Shown piece after piece: positions 9,048 to 17,040 of a DNA stretch of 64,000 nt; within the stretch, counting starts at the first letter, position 1; every line of letters starts with the position of its first letter. The position numbers and the translations under genes were made by a program. The notes beneath the pieces are model-generated. The model saw nothing but the letters and a program-made list of their open reading frames with translations. It had not been told where the DNA came from and did not search any database. Source of the DNA: Photobacterium kishitanii (lineage in GTDB: Bacteria > Pseudomonadota > Gammaproteobacteria > Enterobacterales > Vibrionaceae); contig NZ_PYON01000011.1 in NCBI RefSeq assembly GCF_003026355.1, forward strand, positions 91,080-155,079, given 5' to 3'.

Positions 9048-10904
9048 ATGATTGATATTAGCAGTGAAGATATCAATGCGGTTGAAGGCACTCTTGGTTT
9101 AACATTTGACGAAACAAGAAGGCGAATAATCACCACATATGATGATGTTCAAGCATGCCCGGGTAGCGGTAAAACTACTATAGTGGCAGCTAAGTTAATG
9201 ATACTTGCCAAAAAGTGGGAACCAAGCAATCAAGGGATTTGTGTATTAACTCATACAAATGTTGCCAAAGAAGAAATTATTGAGCGTCTAAGTACAAACT
9301 CTGATGGTCAAAAGTTACTCTCATTTCCACACTTCATCGGGACAATACAAGAATTCGTAAATAAATTCTTAGCAATACCTTATCTAAGATCAGGTGGATA
9401 TCCGATTAGTCATATCGATGATGAGATATGTAATAGTAAAGGTTGGAGTTTACTGAATGTTGGAACAAAGCATTACCTAGAACAACGGCGCATATCATCC
9501 TTAGATAAACTGCAATACAGGTTCGTTGAAGAACAATTAGTTTTGGACGTTCCTGGCTTTAATTCGGTATCAACCTCAAGTAGTTACCGAAATTTGGAGT
9601 CAGTGAAAGCGACACTATTAAATCTGGGCTGCTTTTTTTTTCATGAAATGTATGCATTTGCAGAACATTATTTGCTAAGTAATCCATCTATATATGCTGC
9701 TATAAGATCTCGCTTTCCATATGTTTTTATTGATGAAATGCAAGATACGCAAAAATTCCAAGATGAACTTCTCAACAAGATCTTCAATGTTGAAGGCGTA
9801 TCATTTCAGAGGTTTGGTGACCCTGATCAAGCGATCTACAGTGGTGAGCAAGAGGAAAACGAGTCCTACAACCGAATTGAACTAAGTCGAGTTGAAAACA
9901 GCCATCGATTTACTAATTCTATAGCAGCTTTGGCCAAAAACCTCAGTTACAACCGCATTAACCTACAAGCTGCCTCTGATGTTTCAGAACATACGTTTCA
10001 CACCATATTTTTAGTTGATGATAACTCACGTAATGCTGTCTTCAGAAAATTTGCTGAACTATGTGCACAAGCTATCCCTGAAGGCTGTCAGCGAAAAATA
10101 AAAACAGTAGGTGCCGTTGGGACTAGAAAAGATGATGGACTAACAATTTGTAACTATCTTGATTCTTTCGATAAATCAAGCTCTGTTAAGGCTTTCAAAC
10201 CAAGTAAACTTATTCACTACTTGTGCGAAGGACGCCGACAAAAGGATTATCACGTAGCGTATAGTCTAGTTTTAGATGGTATTTCTAGGCTCGGTCGAAA
10301 GGCTGGTGCGGAGTTAGTCCATCAAGGCGGCAATGTAGCTTATTCTGCAAGTGCTGTTCGTAGACATTTAAAGCAGTCCAACCAAACTCTTGATTTTAAC
10401 CTTATTGTCAGAGGGCTAATTGTTGATGATTTGAGTGCTCAAAACTGGGAAAGTGCGATTCAACGCTTATGTAGTATTTTTGCTTTAATAATTCCGGACG
10501 GTCTTGAAGAATTCATTTCCTTTGATTCTGACAATTTAGAAGTAGACAATGCCGAACATGGTAATCGCCTAAATACGGTTTATTCTGATATCTCGGGACG
10601 ATTGATTGAAAATGAAGTTACAACGATTCACGGAGTCAAAGGTGAAACGCATGCAGCAACCCTAGTTTTGGAGACCAAATTTCATCAAAAAGATATTGCT
10701 TCATTAGTTCAGCACATCCTCAGTGTGGATCAAAGTAAACCTACAGGAGTTCGTAAAATTAAGTTTATGAAACAGTTGTATGTCGCTTTTACACGGCCAG
10801 AACATTTACTTTGCATAGCAATGGATAAGTCTGACTTTCCGTCTTCGCTGATTGGAGTAAGAGAACATGCTGGGTGGAAGATACACGATCTTACTTTGGA
10901 GTAG
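9048..10904 (+). CDS. gajB: Gabija GajB: UvrD/PcrA-like helicase
   Basis: A 618-aa superfamily 1 helicase-like protein. Walker A is ACPGSGKTT (about residues 36-44), the next motif includes CVLTHTNVAKEEI, Walker B is FIDEMQDTQ (about 226), and a late motif reads VTTIHGVKGETH, then YVAFTRPEHLL. In Gabija, GajB senses DNA ends or nucleotide state and activates GajA. The ATG at 9048 follows the gajA stop by one base, so the pair is translationally coupled. It is somewhat longer than typical GajB (about 500 aa), so it may represent a divergent subtype. Both genes end at the shared terminator at 11026-11062. Confidence 0.85.
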   Translation: MIDISSEDINAVEGTLGLTFDETRRRIITTYDDVQACPGSGKTTIVAAKLMILAKKWEPSNQGICVLTHTNVAKEEIIERLSTNSDGQKLLSFPHFIGTIQEFVNKFLAIPYLRSGGYPISHIDDEICNSKGWSLLNVGTKHYLEQRRISSLDKLQYRFVEEQLVLDVPGFNSVSTSSSYRNLESVKATLLNLGCFFFHEMYAFAEHYLLSNPSIYAAIRSRFPYVFIDEMQDTQKFQDELLNKIFNVEGVSFQRFGDPDQAIYSGEQEENESYNRIELSRVENSHRFTNSIAALAKNLSYNRINLQAASDVSEHTFHTIFLVDDNSRNAVFRKFAELCAQAIPEGCQRKIKTVGAVGTRKDDGLTICNYLDSFDKSSSVKAFKPSKLIHYLCEGRRQKDYHVAYSLVLDGISRLGRKAGAELVHQGGNVAYSASAVRRHLKQSNQTLDFNLIVRGLIVDDLSAQNWESAIQRLCSIFALIIPDGLEEFISFDSDNLEVDNAEHGNRLNTVYSDISGRLIENEVTTIHGVKGETHAATLVLETKFHQKDIASLVQHILSVDQSKPTGVRKIKFMKQLYVAFTRPEHLLCIAMDKSDFPSSLIGVREHAGWKIHDLTLE

Positions 10905-10984
10905 GAATCGGCACAGTCGAAGTCTAGCTTGCCCTAACTCTGTTAATCTGAAGAAATGACTTCGAGCATGAGACCTAACTCACA

Positions 10985-11062
10985 TCTGTCCACAAATGAG
11001 CTAGAGTTAACGCTATAACCTCAACGCAAAAAGCCCTCACTTCAAGTAGGAGGGCTTTTTGC
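10985..11062. repeat. Prophage left-boundary repeat with bidirectional terminator
   Basis: This stretch is nearly identical to 51132-51208, where an integrase remnant begins, so it behaves as the conserved left end of this prophage type and probably contains the attachment core (TGTCCACAAATGAGCTAG at 10988-11005). Its right part is a perfect 13-bp hairpin, GCAAAAAGCCCTC/GAGGGCTTTTTGC (11026-11062), that can terminate gajB rightwards and int leftwards. Confidence 0.7.
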
Positions 11063-12078
11063 TATTGATCACTCTTAAGTTGATTAATACTTTTTAGATT
11101 GAGTGGTGGCACCATGTCCACTTTACGATCATAGGTATTAACTTGAGCAAATTCTTTATGGCCAGAGAACCGTTGTTTGTCTGCCATGGTTCCTTCGTAA
11201 TCTGAAATACCTTTAGCTTTTAAATCATGAAACGTGAAATCCGTATTGATGCCATATTCTAAAGCGGCTTGCTTTTTTGCTGCTTGCCAATAATCTTGTA
11301 GTGAACGATCGTGAACCTTTTGGCCATTAGGGCGACGAAGTACAAAGTTAGTTTGTTTTTCAGCTAACGTTTCAGATAGTGCAATTGCCTCACGTAGGCG
11401 TGGTGACCACATCTTGATTTGTTTCTTGCCAGTTTTAGACTGAGTAATGAAAATACCATCTTCTAATAAATGCGAGTACTCAAGCTTTAATATGTCACCT
11501 TTACGAGCAGCACATAAATAGGCCAACTCCATTGCAACTTTTGTGATGGTATTCGCGCATTGGTAAACAGCAAGATACTCTTCATCTGTAATATAGCGAT
11601 CACGTTGATTGGCTGAAAACTTTCTAACTCCACGACATGGATTTTTATTTATTTTGCCACGTTCGTATGACCACTGCATAACTTTAGATAGTAATGAAAA
11701 GTCATTATTTGCAGTTGATATCGAATGTTCACCACGTTTATCCATAAATGCCCGAATATGTTTAGGTAATAAAGCATTAGGATTCATGTTACCAAACACT
11801 TTTATTAAGGTTGATACTCGTGCCAAATTAGAACGCTGCGTTGATGGTGCAAGTGCTTTAAATTGCAATGAATCAAAATATTCATGAAATAATTCAGTGA
11901 TATTTCTTTTGTGTATATTTAGAAGCTTTTCATATTCAAGCCAAACTAATGATAACGGTGCATCTACGGAACATATTGCAATAGATCCACCTGCTTTGGG
12001 ATGCCAGCGATATTTTCTACCATGAGCATAAACGCGAGATGGCAGTTTACGTTTGCTTTTGTTACTGCATTCTTTCAT
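11062..12078 (-). CDS. int: Tyrosine-type phage integrase
   Basis: A 338-aa tyrosine recombinase at the left end of the prophage, responsible for integration and, with the adjacent xis-like protein, excision. The N-terminal part (about residues 55-150) is the SAM-like core-binding domain. The catalytic domain shows R192 (AARKGD), K215-219 (KTGKK), H284 (FHDLKAKG), H307 (SGHKEF) and nucleophile Y316 (NTYDRK). The usual HxxR motif is HxxK here (K287). Pieces of very similar genes lie at 51132, 55147, 59867 and 60510, so relatives of this phage entered repeatedly. Its start overlaps the end of the xis-like gene by 4 bp. Confidence 0.93.
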   Translation of the reverse strand: MKECSNKSKRKLPSRVYAHGRKYRWHPKAGGSIAICSVDAPLSLVWLEYEKLLNIHKRNITELFHEYFDSLQFKALAPSTQRSNLARVSTLIKVFGNMNPNALLPKHIRAFMDKRGEHSISTANNDFSLLSKVMQWSYERGKINKNPCRGVRKFSANQRDRYITDEEYLAVYQCANTITKVAMELAYLCAARKGDILKLEYSHLLEDGIFITQSKTGKKQIKMWSPRLREAIALSETLAEKQTNFVLRRPNGQKVHDRSLQDYWQAAKKQAALEYGINTDFTFHDLKAKGISDYEGTMADKQRFSGHKEFAQVNTYDRKVDMVPPLNLKSINQLKSDQ

Positions 12079-12284
12079 GTTAACGCCTCTAGGTTAAATC
12101 CATCGTTATTATTATTGCGGTGTGAAGCAGGGTGGTTAATGTGATACCAAGTTGTTCTTATACGACCATCTTTCCCTTCAACATAAAAGATGCCGTGGCT
12201 TCTTAAACAAGAAGCTTGATCTGCAGCGCGGCTATAACCTGTTAGTTCTACTAATTCAGGGGAGGTAATAATTAGATTCTGCAT
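12075..12284 (-). CDS. DUF4224-type excisionase-like protein
   Basis: A 69-aa protein with the DUF4224 pattern: SPELVELTGYSRAADQASCLRSHGI, then a basic RIRTTWYHI stretch. This winged-helix-like family is commonly encoded next to phage integrases and is thought to act as excisionase or recombination directionality factor. The gene overlaps int (ATGA type) and is transcribed before it in the leftward operon, so both are expressed from the promoter at 12945-12974. Confidence 0.75.
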   Translation of the reverse strand: MQNLIITSPELVELTGYSRAADQASCLRSHGIFYVEGKDGRIRTTWYHINHPASHRNNNNDGFNLEALT

Positions 12285-12286
12285 GA

Positions 12287-12667
12287 TTAAATCCTTTTAT
12301 TTGATGGTTGAGAAAGACGAACTCGATTCATGGTGTGCCAGCAACGGGCATCACCTTTAAATAAGCCTCCTGCCTTTAATTTTGCACATCCTTCCGGTAA
12401 TGACTCACCACAATGTTGGCAAGTACCTAGTGATTGTTTGATTTGTTCCATTTCACCATGAATACGATGGATCATTAGTTGTAATGCTTCGGCGCTATCA
12501 CAAGCTGTATTGGGATAAGAGAAAAATTTACAGATCTCATTTAGCCGTTCGATCTCCATATTATTTAATGGGAGAGGAAAACTGGTCACGCCATTGGTTT
12601 TGCGGTTATCTCTCAAACGTTGGGCGCGTTTACGTGCTTGTTCACGTTTTTTATCATTAGTAGTCAT
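12287..12667 (-). CDS. Small phage protein with a C-terminal cysteine motif
   Basis: A 126-aa protein of unknown function. The N-terminus is very basic (MTTNDKKREQARKRAQRLRD), which suggests nucleic-acid binding. The C-terminal part has CQHCGESLPEGC and a later C-W-H, a possible zinc-binding site. I chose ATG 12667 because the longer reading frame would overlap the upstream 66-aa gene by nearly 90 bp and lacks a ribosome site. It belongs to the leftward operon between the 66-aa gene and the xis-like gene. Confidence 0.65.
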   Translation of the reverse strand: MTTNDKKREQARKRAQRLRDNRKTNGVTSFPLPLNNMEIERLNEICKFFSYPNTACDSAEALQLMIHRIHGEMEQIKQSLGTCQHCGESLPEGCAKLKAGGLFKGDARCWHTMNRVRLSQPSNKRI

Positions 12668-12680
12668 AAGCCGATATACG

Positions 12681-12881
12681 TTATAGAAAGTGAATAGCTT
12701 CATGAGCAAATTGCTCGACAAGTTCTTGAGTGATGTCGGTTTCAAGTGAATAAGATTTTGAGACACCCCAACCAGTTGTTGGATTTGGAATAATCAACAG
12801 TTCCCAACATTCTTGCCAATCACTATTACGTGATTTAATGAGTTTTACTGCCCCTTGAGCAGTATTGAAATGAGAACACAT
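12681..12881 (-). CDS. Small hypothetical phage protein, first gene of the leftward operon
   Basis: A 66-aa acidic protein without a recognised domain. AAAGGAT lies 8-10 nt before the ATG (on the minus strand), a strong ribosome site. It is the first gene after the leftward promoter and its CI-type operators, the position where lambdoid phages place small early proteins. It could be an anti-host or regulatory peptide; the sequence gives no more. Confidence 0.6.
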   Translation of the reverse strand: MCSHFNTAQGAVKLIKSRNSDWQECWELLIIPNPTTGWGVSKSYSLETDITQELVEQFAHEAIHFL

Positions 12882-12924
12882 TGATCATTCATCCTTTTAT
12901 TATGAAGCTATGATAAGTATTTAA

Positions 12925-12987
12925 TTCACGTTTTGTGTAAAACAAAGATACACAAAACGTGTTTGTGATGTCAACACAAATCGTGAA
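12925..12987 (-). promoter_or_regulatory. Leftward early promoter with three CI/Cro-type operators
   Basis: On the minus strand TTGACA (12974-12969) and TATCTT (12950-12945) are separated by 18 bp. Three operators of the pattern TCACR-N3-YGTGA or close variants lie at 12925-12940, 12950-12962 and 12973-12987; the middle one sits between -35 and -10. The same motif occurs three times before cro. Confidence 0.75.
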
Positions 12988-13003
12988 CTTAAAATTTAAG
13001 TAT

Positions 13004-13027
13004 AAAAAAACCGCCAGGAAGGCGGTT
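13004..13027 (-). terminator. cI terminator
   Basis: AACCGCC and GGCGGTT (13009-13027) form a perfect 7-bp stem; on the minus strand the hairpin is followed by a T-run. It ends cI before the leftward early promoter region. Confidence 0.85.
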
Positions 13028-13046
13028 CATGTTTACGTGTTACTGA

Positions 13047-13715
13047 TTAAAACAATTTTAGTTTGGCATCAATAACAACCCCGATAATTTTGCAATTACC
13101 GTTAATGGGTAAAGTAGGATATTGAGGGTTTAATGGTTTTAAGAATCGTTGGCCAGCATCAATAACCAGTTTTTTAAACGTGGCTTCATTTACGTCTGTC
13201 AATTTTGCAACAACAAGTGAGCCGTTTCTCGCTTCTCGTTCGGCATCAACAAGAACCAGTGTTTCTTCTGGAAAACTAATACCACTAGATGATGTCATTG
13301 AATCACCATGAACACGAAGCCAGAAGCAATTAGCGCTTGTTCGTTCAGTCGTGCCGTACCATTCGCTTATTTCATCTTTCAAGTAAGGCTCACACGCTTC
13401 TGTCCATGCGCCTGCTTGAATCGAACTTAAAACAGGGAAAGATTTTTGATAGTTCGGTTGGATATCGATAGTGGTGACATTGGCAAAGTTGGTTAGCTCA
13501 TCATCATCAAACAAAATCTGATATGGCTTAATGCCTAAATGTTTAGCCAGCATATCAGCATCATCTAAATTAATACTTCTCAATCCAGACTCATAGTTAC
13601 TGATGCGCGAAGGTCCCCAGCCGCAAAGTTCAGCTAGGTCTTTTTGGCTAATGCCTTGTTTGGTGCGGAGCTGCTTTAAACGCAGTCCTACTTCAGTCTT
13701 TTTATTCATATTCAT
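13047..13715 (-). CDS. cI: CI-type phage repressor (HTH + S24 peptidase)
   Basis: A 222-aa LexA-like repressor that maintains lysogeny. Residues 8-65 form an XRE helix-turn-helix (LRTKQGISQKDLAELCGWGPSRISNYE). The C-terminal S24 domain has the self-cleavage site A101-G102 in SIQAGAW, catalytic S139 in HGDSM and K171 in VVAKL, so the repressor should be inactivated by RecA during the SOS response. ATG codons at 13715 and 13709 are both possible starts. It is divergent from cro, and operators lie between them. Confidence 0.92.
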   Translation of the reverse strand: MNMNKKTEVGLRLKQLRTKQGISQKDLAELCGWGPSRISNYESGLRSINLDDADMLAKHLGIKPYQILFDDDELTNFANVTTIDIQPNYQKSFPVLSSIQAGAWTEACEPYLKDEISEWYGTTERTSANCFWLRVHGDSMTSSSGISFPEETLVLVDAEREARNGSLVVAKLTDVNEATFKKLVIDAGQRFLKPLNPQYPTLPINGNCKIIGVVIDAKLKLF

Positions 13716-13721
13716 AAATTA

Positions 13722-13795
13722 TCACGAAGCGTGAAATTAAATAACACACTATTTGTGAATTTCGAGTTGATAATAATTCACGATATGTGTATCTT
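13722..13795 (+). promoter_or_regulatory. cI-cro operator region and rightward early promoter
   Basis: TTGATA (13767-13772) and TATCTT (13790-13795) with a 17-bp spacer form the rightward promoter. Three operators are visible: TCACGAAGCGTGA (13722-13734), a weaker one at 13746-13758, and TTCACGATATGTGTA (13777-13791), which lies between -35 and -10. The first is a perfect 5+3+5 palindrome. Confidence 0.8.
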
Positions 13796-13816
13796 GACCG
13801 TAACCAAGGAGCTTTA

Positions 13817-14044
13817 ATGAATCAAATCGCACAGAAACGGAAGCTATTAAATATTTCTCAAGCTGAACTCGCTGGGAAATTAGATAGTGGTCCATCTCGA
13901 ATCTCTAATTTTGAAGCATCAATAAGAAAACCCAACCTACAAACATGTTGGATGATTGTTAATGCTCTCAATGAGTTAGGTGCAAACTGCACGTTTGAAG
14001 AAGTATTTCCCAACCCTAAACAAAATAGTAACGAAACAATCTGA
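13817..14044 (+). CDS. Cro-like HTH regulator
   Basis: A 75-aa XRE-type helix-turn-helix protein (ISQAELAGKLDSGPSRISNFEASIRKP) divergent from cI and directly after the operators, hence the Cro position. The recognition-helix segment GPSRISN is identical to that of CI in the same phage, so both probably read the same operator. AAGGAGC lies 6-8 nt before ATG 13817, which fixes this start over an upstream in-frame codon that lies within the promoter. Confidence 0.85.
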   Translation: MNQIAQKRKLLNISQAELAGKLDSGPSRISNFEASIRKPNLQTCWMIVNALNELGANCTFEEVFPNPKQNSNETI

Positions 14045-14096
14045 TTATAGATGATTGTCCATCTTCTGGTTATTTATACAGTTAAGGAAAACCCGC

Positions 14097-14666
14097 ATGT
14101 CAATTCAGAGCCTAAAAAGCGTTATGCGTAACGCTGTAGAGGGATGGCGTACTGAAGTCAGTAAAGAGTTCATTGCTCAAAAAGTTGCCCGTCAATATCA
14201 CAATATGGATTTACCATTTGAAGTTGATGCACAACGAAAGCAATTGCTCAAACCGGTAGGGGCTGATGATAAGAACAATCAACAAAACTTTTTCCGTTAT
14301 TTAGAACGAACCAGTCTTGAAGCCAAAGCCACCATGATGGATTTGTTACCGGCTATTTTGGTCGCCTTACCTAAACAACGAGCTTCTGATGCGCTCAATG
14401 CGTTTTTAAATCCTCTCGGGTTTTCTGTAGCAGTAATAGGAATGGGGAGTGAAACACCTAAACGTGATCAGCTATTGGCCATGTTTAACAAAGAATCATC
14501 CGAAGCACTGTCATCGTTATTGTTGCTACCTGATAACGCCACCGTAGAACAGCTTCGTGCTGCTTACCGTGAAGTACAAGAAAGTGAAGGCTCTCATAAA
14601 CCTTTATTGGGGTATTTAGAAACCTTAATGACGGCTAAAAAGCATAAGGTTGGCAGCCATGAATAA
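14097..14666 (+). CDS. YdaT-like phage regulatory protein
   Basis: A 189-aa protein whose first ~95 residues fit the YdaT/CII-like group of lambdoid prophages: AVEGWRTEVSKEFIAQKVARQY, then NQQNFFRYLER and MDLLPAILVALP. Members are small early regulators, some toxic to E. coli when overexpressed. The C-terminal half is unrelated to anything I recognise. AAGGAAA lies before ATG 14097; the longer frame begins inside the cro-YdaT spacer without a ribosome site. By position (third early gene after cro) it may act in the lysis-lysogeny decision. Confidence 0.6.
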   Translation: MSIQSLKSVMRNAVEGWRTEVSKEFIAQKVARQYHNMDLPFEVDAQRKQLLKPVGADDKNNQQNFFRYLERTSLEAKATMMDLLPAILVALPKQRASDALNAFLNPLGFSVAVIGMGSETPKRDQLLAMFNKESSEALSSLLLLPDNATVEQLRAAYREVQESEGSHKPLLGYLETLMTAKKHKVGSHE

Positions 14667-14713
14667 TTGTCATCAAGTTATCGACATTACATCAATACAG
14701 ATACGGGGGCGGT

Positions 14714-15583
14714 ATGTCAGGGTTATTTAACGCAATACGAGAGCTATCAGGTAATGAAGCCAATATCAGTATTCCGCGGGTTTACATTCGCTTTTGTAAA
14801 GGTGATTTAAACCAAGCTGCAGTGCTGTCTCAGTTAGTGTTTTGGTCAGGCCGTACAACTAGAACAGATGGTTGGTTCTATAAGCGTCATGAGCAATTGG
14901 CGGATGAATTAGGCTTCTCTGTCGATCAAGTTCGCTATGCATTGAAGAAGCTAAAAACACGCTTAAATGATTGCCTAGAGACAGCGCGTAAGAAGGCTAA
15001 TGGTGTACCGACAGTGCACTACAAATTCAACGAAGCAAAGCTAATGGAAGTCATCTTTTTTAGTCAATATTCCGATTCGGTAAATTTACCGAATGGAAAC
15101 GGGAATATTACCGAATCTATTCGGGGATCTCACCGAAACCTAGGAAACGGGAAAATTACCGAATCCATTAACAGATCCAATACAGATCCGATAAAACAGA
15201 TCAATAACCCTGTAGTCCCTCGTGAGGATGCTTATCAAATTACTGAGCAACCACAACCAGCACCACAGGAACGTAACACCAAACCTGTTCGTGTTCAGCG
15301 TAAATTAAAAACTGAGCTGGCAGATGATTTCAGCATCACTGAGCCAATGCAGCAGTGGTACTCAGCACAAGGATTCACACTGGATGCACAAGCCGCAACC
15401 TGTCAGTGGGCGGATGCGATGAAAGCTCGTGATTGCAAATATTTAGATTGGGTAGCGGCTTGGCGTAACGGCATGCGCAATGCCAATAGGTGGGCAACAG
15501 AGCGTACAAACAAGCAAATTTCAGTTACACAACGAATGGGTGCCAGTGATGGTAAATATGGTCCACCGGAGGATTACTTATGA
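14714..15583 (+). CDS. Phage replication initiator (O-like, winged helix + DnaT-like C-terminus)
   Basis: A 289-aa protein. Residues 1-105 form a winged-helix region common in phage replication proteins (RVYIRFCKGDLNQAAVLSQLVFWSGR, then DELGFSVDQVRYALKKLK). Residues ~205-260 resemble the DnaT-type single-strand-binding domain (FSITEPMQQWYSAQG, then WVAAWRNGMRNA). The linker between them is encoded by a cluster of palindromic iterons, the same architecture as lambda O with ori inside the gene. It overlaps dnaC by 4 bp, so initiator and helicase loader are coupled. It probably binds the iterons and recruits host DnaB through DnaC. Confidence 0.8.
   Translation: MSGLFNAIRELSGNEANISIPRVYIRFCKGDLNQAAVLSQLVFWSGRTTRTDGWFYKRHEQLADELGFSVDQVRYALKKLKTRLNDCLETARKKANGVPTVHYKFNEAKLMEVIFFSQYSDSVNLPNGNGNITESIRGSHRNLGNGKITESINRSNTDPIKQINNPVVPREDAYQITEQPQPAPQERNTKPVRVQRKLKTELADDFSITEPMQQWYSAQGFTLDAQAATCQWADAMKARDCKYLDWVAAWRNGMRNANRWATERTNKQISVTQRMGASDGKYGPPEDYL
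15075..15205 (+). other. Candidate phage replication origin (iterons within the initiator gene)
   Basis: A perfect 20-bp palindrome, ATTCGGTAAATTTACCGAAT, lies at 15075-15094. TTACCGAAT recurs at 15108-15116 and 15156-15164, CCGAATCTATTCGG at 15111-15124, and CACCGAAA at 15131-15138. A ~27-bp unit starting GGAAACGGGA is repeated at 15095 and 15143 with two mismatches. Three copies of ACAGATC follow at 15171-15205. Iterons inside an initiator gene are the lambda-type origin arrangement. Confidence 0.65.
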
Positions 15584-16305
15584 ATATCATGCAACGTTTA
15601 GCGCAAACTATGCCTGCGCATGTAAAGCCATACACTTATGAACAAATGCAAGCCATTCATCAGCGTGAAACGAGTGAGTTAGGTAGAAACGTCTATGAGC
15701 AAAACCAACAAACACGAGTGTCAAAAGCATTAGGACGTTCAGGTATTAAAAAGCGTCACCAACACTGTAGCTTTGATAATTTCATGATTCAGAATGCAGG
15801 GCAGCAACATGCGTTCAATGAGTCAAAAACGTTTGTCGATAATTTACTGAATGATCGTGCATGTGGTGGTTTTATCTTCGCGGGTACATCAGGTACAGGT
15901 AAAAACCACTTAGCGTGTGCGATTGCCAATCAAGCACTTCAGCAACGCCGATCAGTAGTGGTGATCACCGTTGCCGAATTGATGCTTAAATTTCGTGATA
16001 CCTACCGTCAAGACTCAGCAACCAGTGAAACAGCACTGATCCGTTTTCTGAGTAATGTCGATTTGCTGGTGATAGATGAATTGGGCGTTCAGCACAACAG
16101 CAATAACGAACGAGTAATGATAAACCGCATCATTGATGAACGTTATACCCTAGAAAAACCAACAGGGGTGATTACCAACCTTCAGAGTGATGAACTTATA
16201 ACAACCTTAGGCCGTGCAGCTGTCGACCGCATTATGGAAGGCGGTAAGTGGGTAACGTTTAATTGGTCAAGTTTTAGAATTAACAAAGGAACACAACCAG
16301 CATGA
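15580..16305 (+). CDS. dnaC: DnaC-like helicase loader
   Basis: A 241-aa AAA+ ATPase. Walker A is GTSGTGKNHLA (residues 102-112), with the same asparagine after GK as E. coli DnaC, and Walker B is LLVIDELG near residue 165; a sensor-like VITNL follows. It loads the host DnaB helicase at the phage origin. The gene overlaps the initiator by 4 bp and the Q-like gene by 4 bp. A 29-bp piece of a related copy survives in the remnant at 51722-51750. Confidence 0.87.
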   Translation: MNIMQRLAQTMPAHVKPYTYEQMQAIHQRETSELGRNVYEQNQQTRVSKALGRSGIKKRHQHCSFDNFMIQNAGQQHAFNESKTFVDNLLNDRACGGFIFAGTSGTGKNHLACAIANQALQQRRSVVVITVAELMLKFRDTYRQDSATSETALIRFLSNVDLLVIDELGVQHNSNNERVMINRIIDERYTLEKPTGVITNLQSDELITTLGRAAVDRIMEGGKWVTFNWSSFRINKGTQPA

Positions 16306-16889
16306 GAATTGAAATCCTGTTGAGTAAATTTGCGATTAAAGGAATCAACTACGATCCTCAGTCTGGTGGTGGTAAAGCGTTATTGTCTGCAGAAGAACAA
16401 TTGGCGGTAGTCGGGTTATGTTGGCATGAATCGCCAGTAGGGTGGTTGGTACTGTTTGTTGAAGGGCTAAGAGATGTTCATGCACTTAAACAACTGCAAA
16501 TAGCGACCAGAGGTGAAACATTACGCTTAATGGAAGATTGGCGCGGTGTTTATCCGGAAAAGGCATTAACAGCGTTATGTGCCACGGCAATTGCTGAAGC
16601 GACTCAACAGAACGGTCAAGTATGTCCAGAGTGTAATGGTAGTGCCATTGTAGTTGATAAAAATCGTAATCGTTGTAAGTGCCAATGCTGTAAAGCAGGT
16701 CGTATTGTATGGACGCAAGAAACGCGTTTTGCCTATTTTGCGCAAGTTCTGCCAGTAACCTATAGCCGATTTAAGCGTTATAACGTGGTGTTGAATTTGT
16801 TGGTGTTGTGGTTAGTAGAAAATAAGGCTGTGGCAGTTATGGCGATGGAAAATAAGGTCAAAAAGGAAAGTAGTGCACTTGTAGCTTGA
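16302..16889 (+). CDS. Antitermination protein Q-like (zinc motif)
   Basis: A 195-aa protein in the Q position, last gene of the early rightward operon. The middle contains CPECNGSAIVVDKNRNRCKCQCCKAG (about residues 107-132), a cysteine-rich module like the zinc finger of phage 82/21-type Q proteins. Q loads on RNA polymerase at the late promoter so that it reads through terminators; two strong terminators do lie before the holin gene. Assignment rests on position and the cysteine module. Confidence 0.6.
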   Translation: MRIEILLSKFAIKGINYDPQSGGGKALLSAEEQLAVVGLCWHESPVGWLVLFVEGLRDVHALKQLQIATRGETLRLMEDWRGVYPEKALTALCATAIAEATQQNGQVCPECNGSAIVVDKNRNRCKCQCCKAGRIVWTQETRFAYFAQVLPVTYSRFKRYNVVLNLLVLWLVENKAVAVMAMENKVKKESSALVA

Positions 16890-17040
16890 ATATTTAGTGA
16901 TTTTTAGTATTTAAAATTATACATAGATCAAATTATAGTAAGTTACTTTATTCGTGGTTCCTATTTACTGCTTTTATGTGAATCCAATATGATACAGTAA
17001 TGTATGCAATTAATTTAATTATTTGGTTATTGGTGTACAT

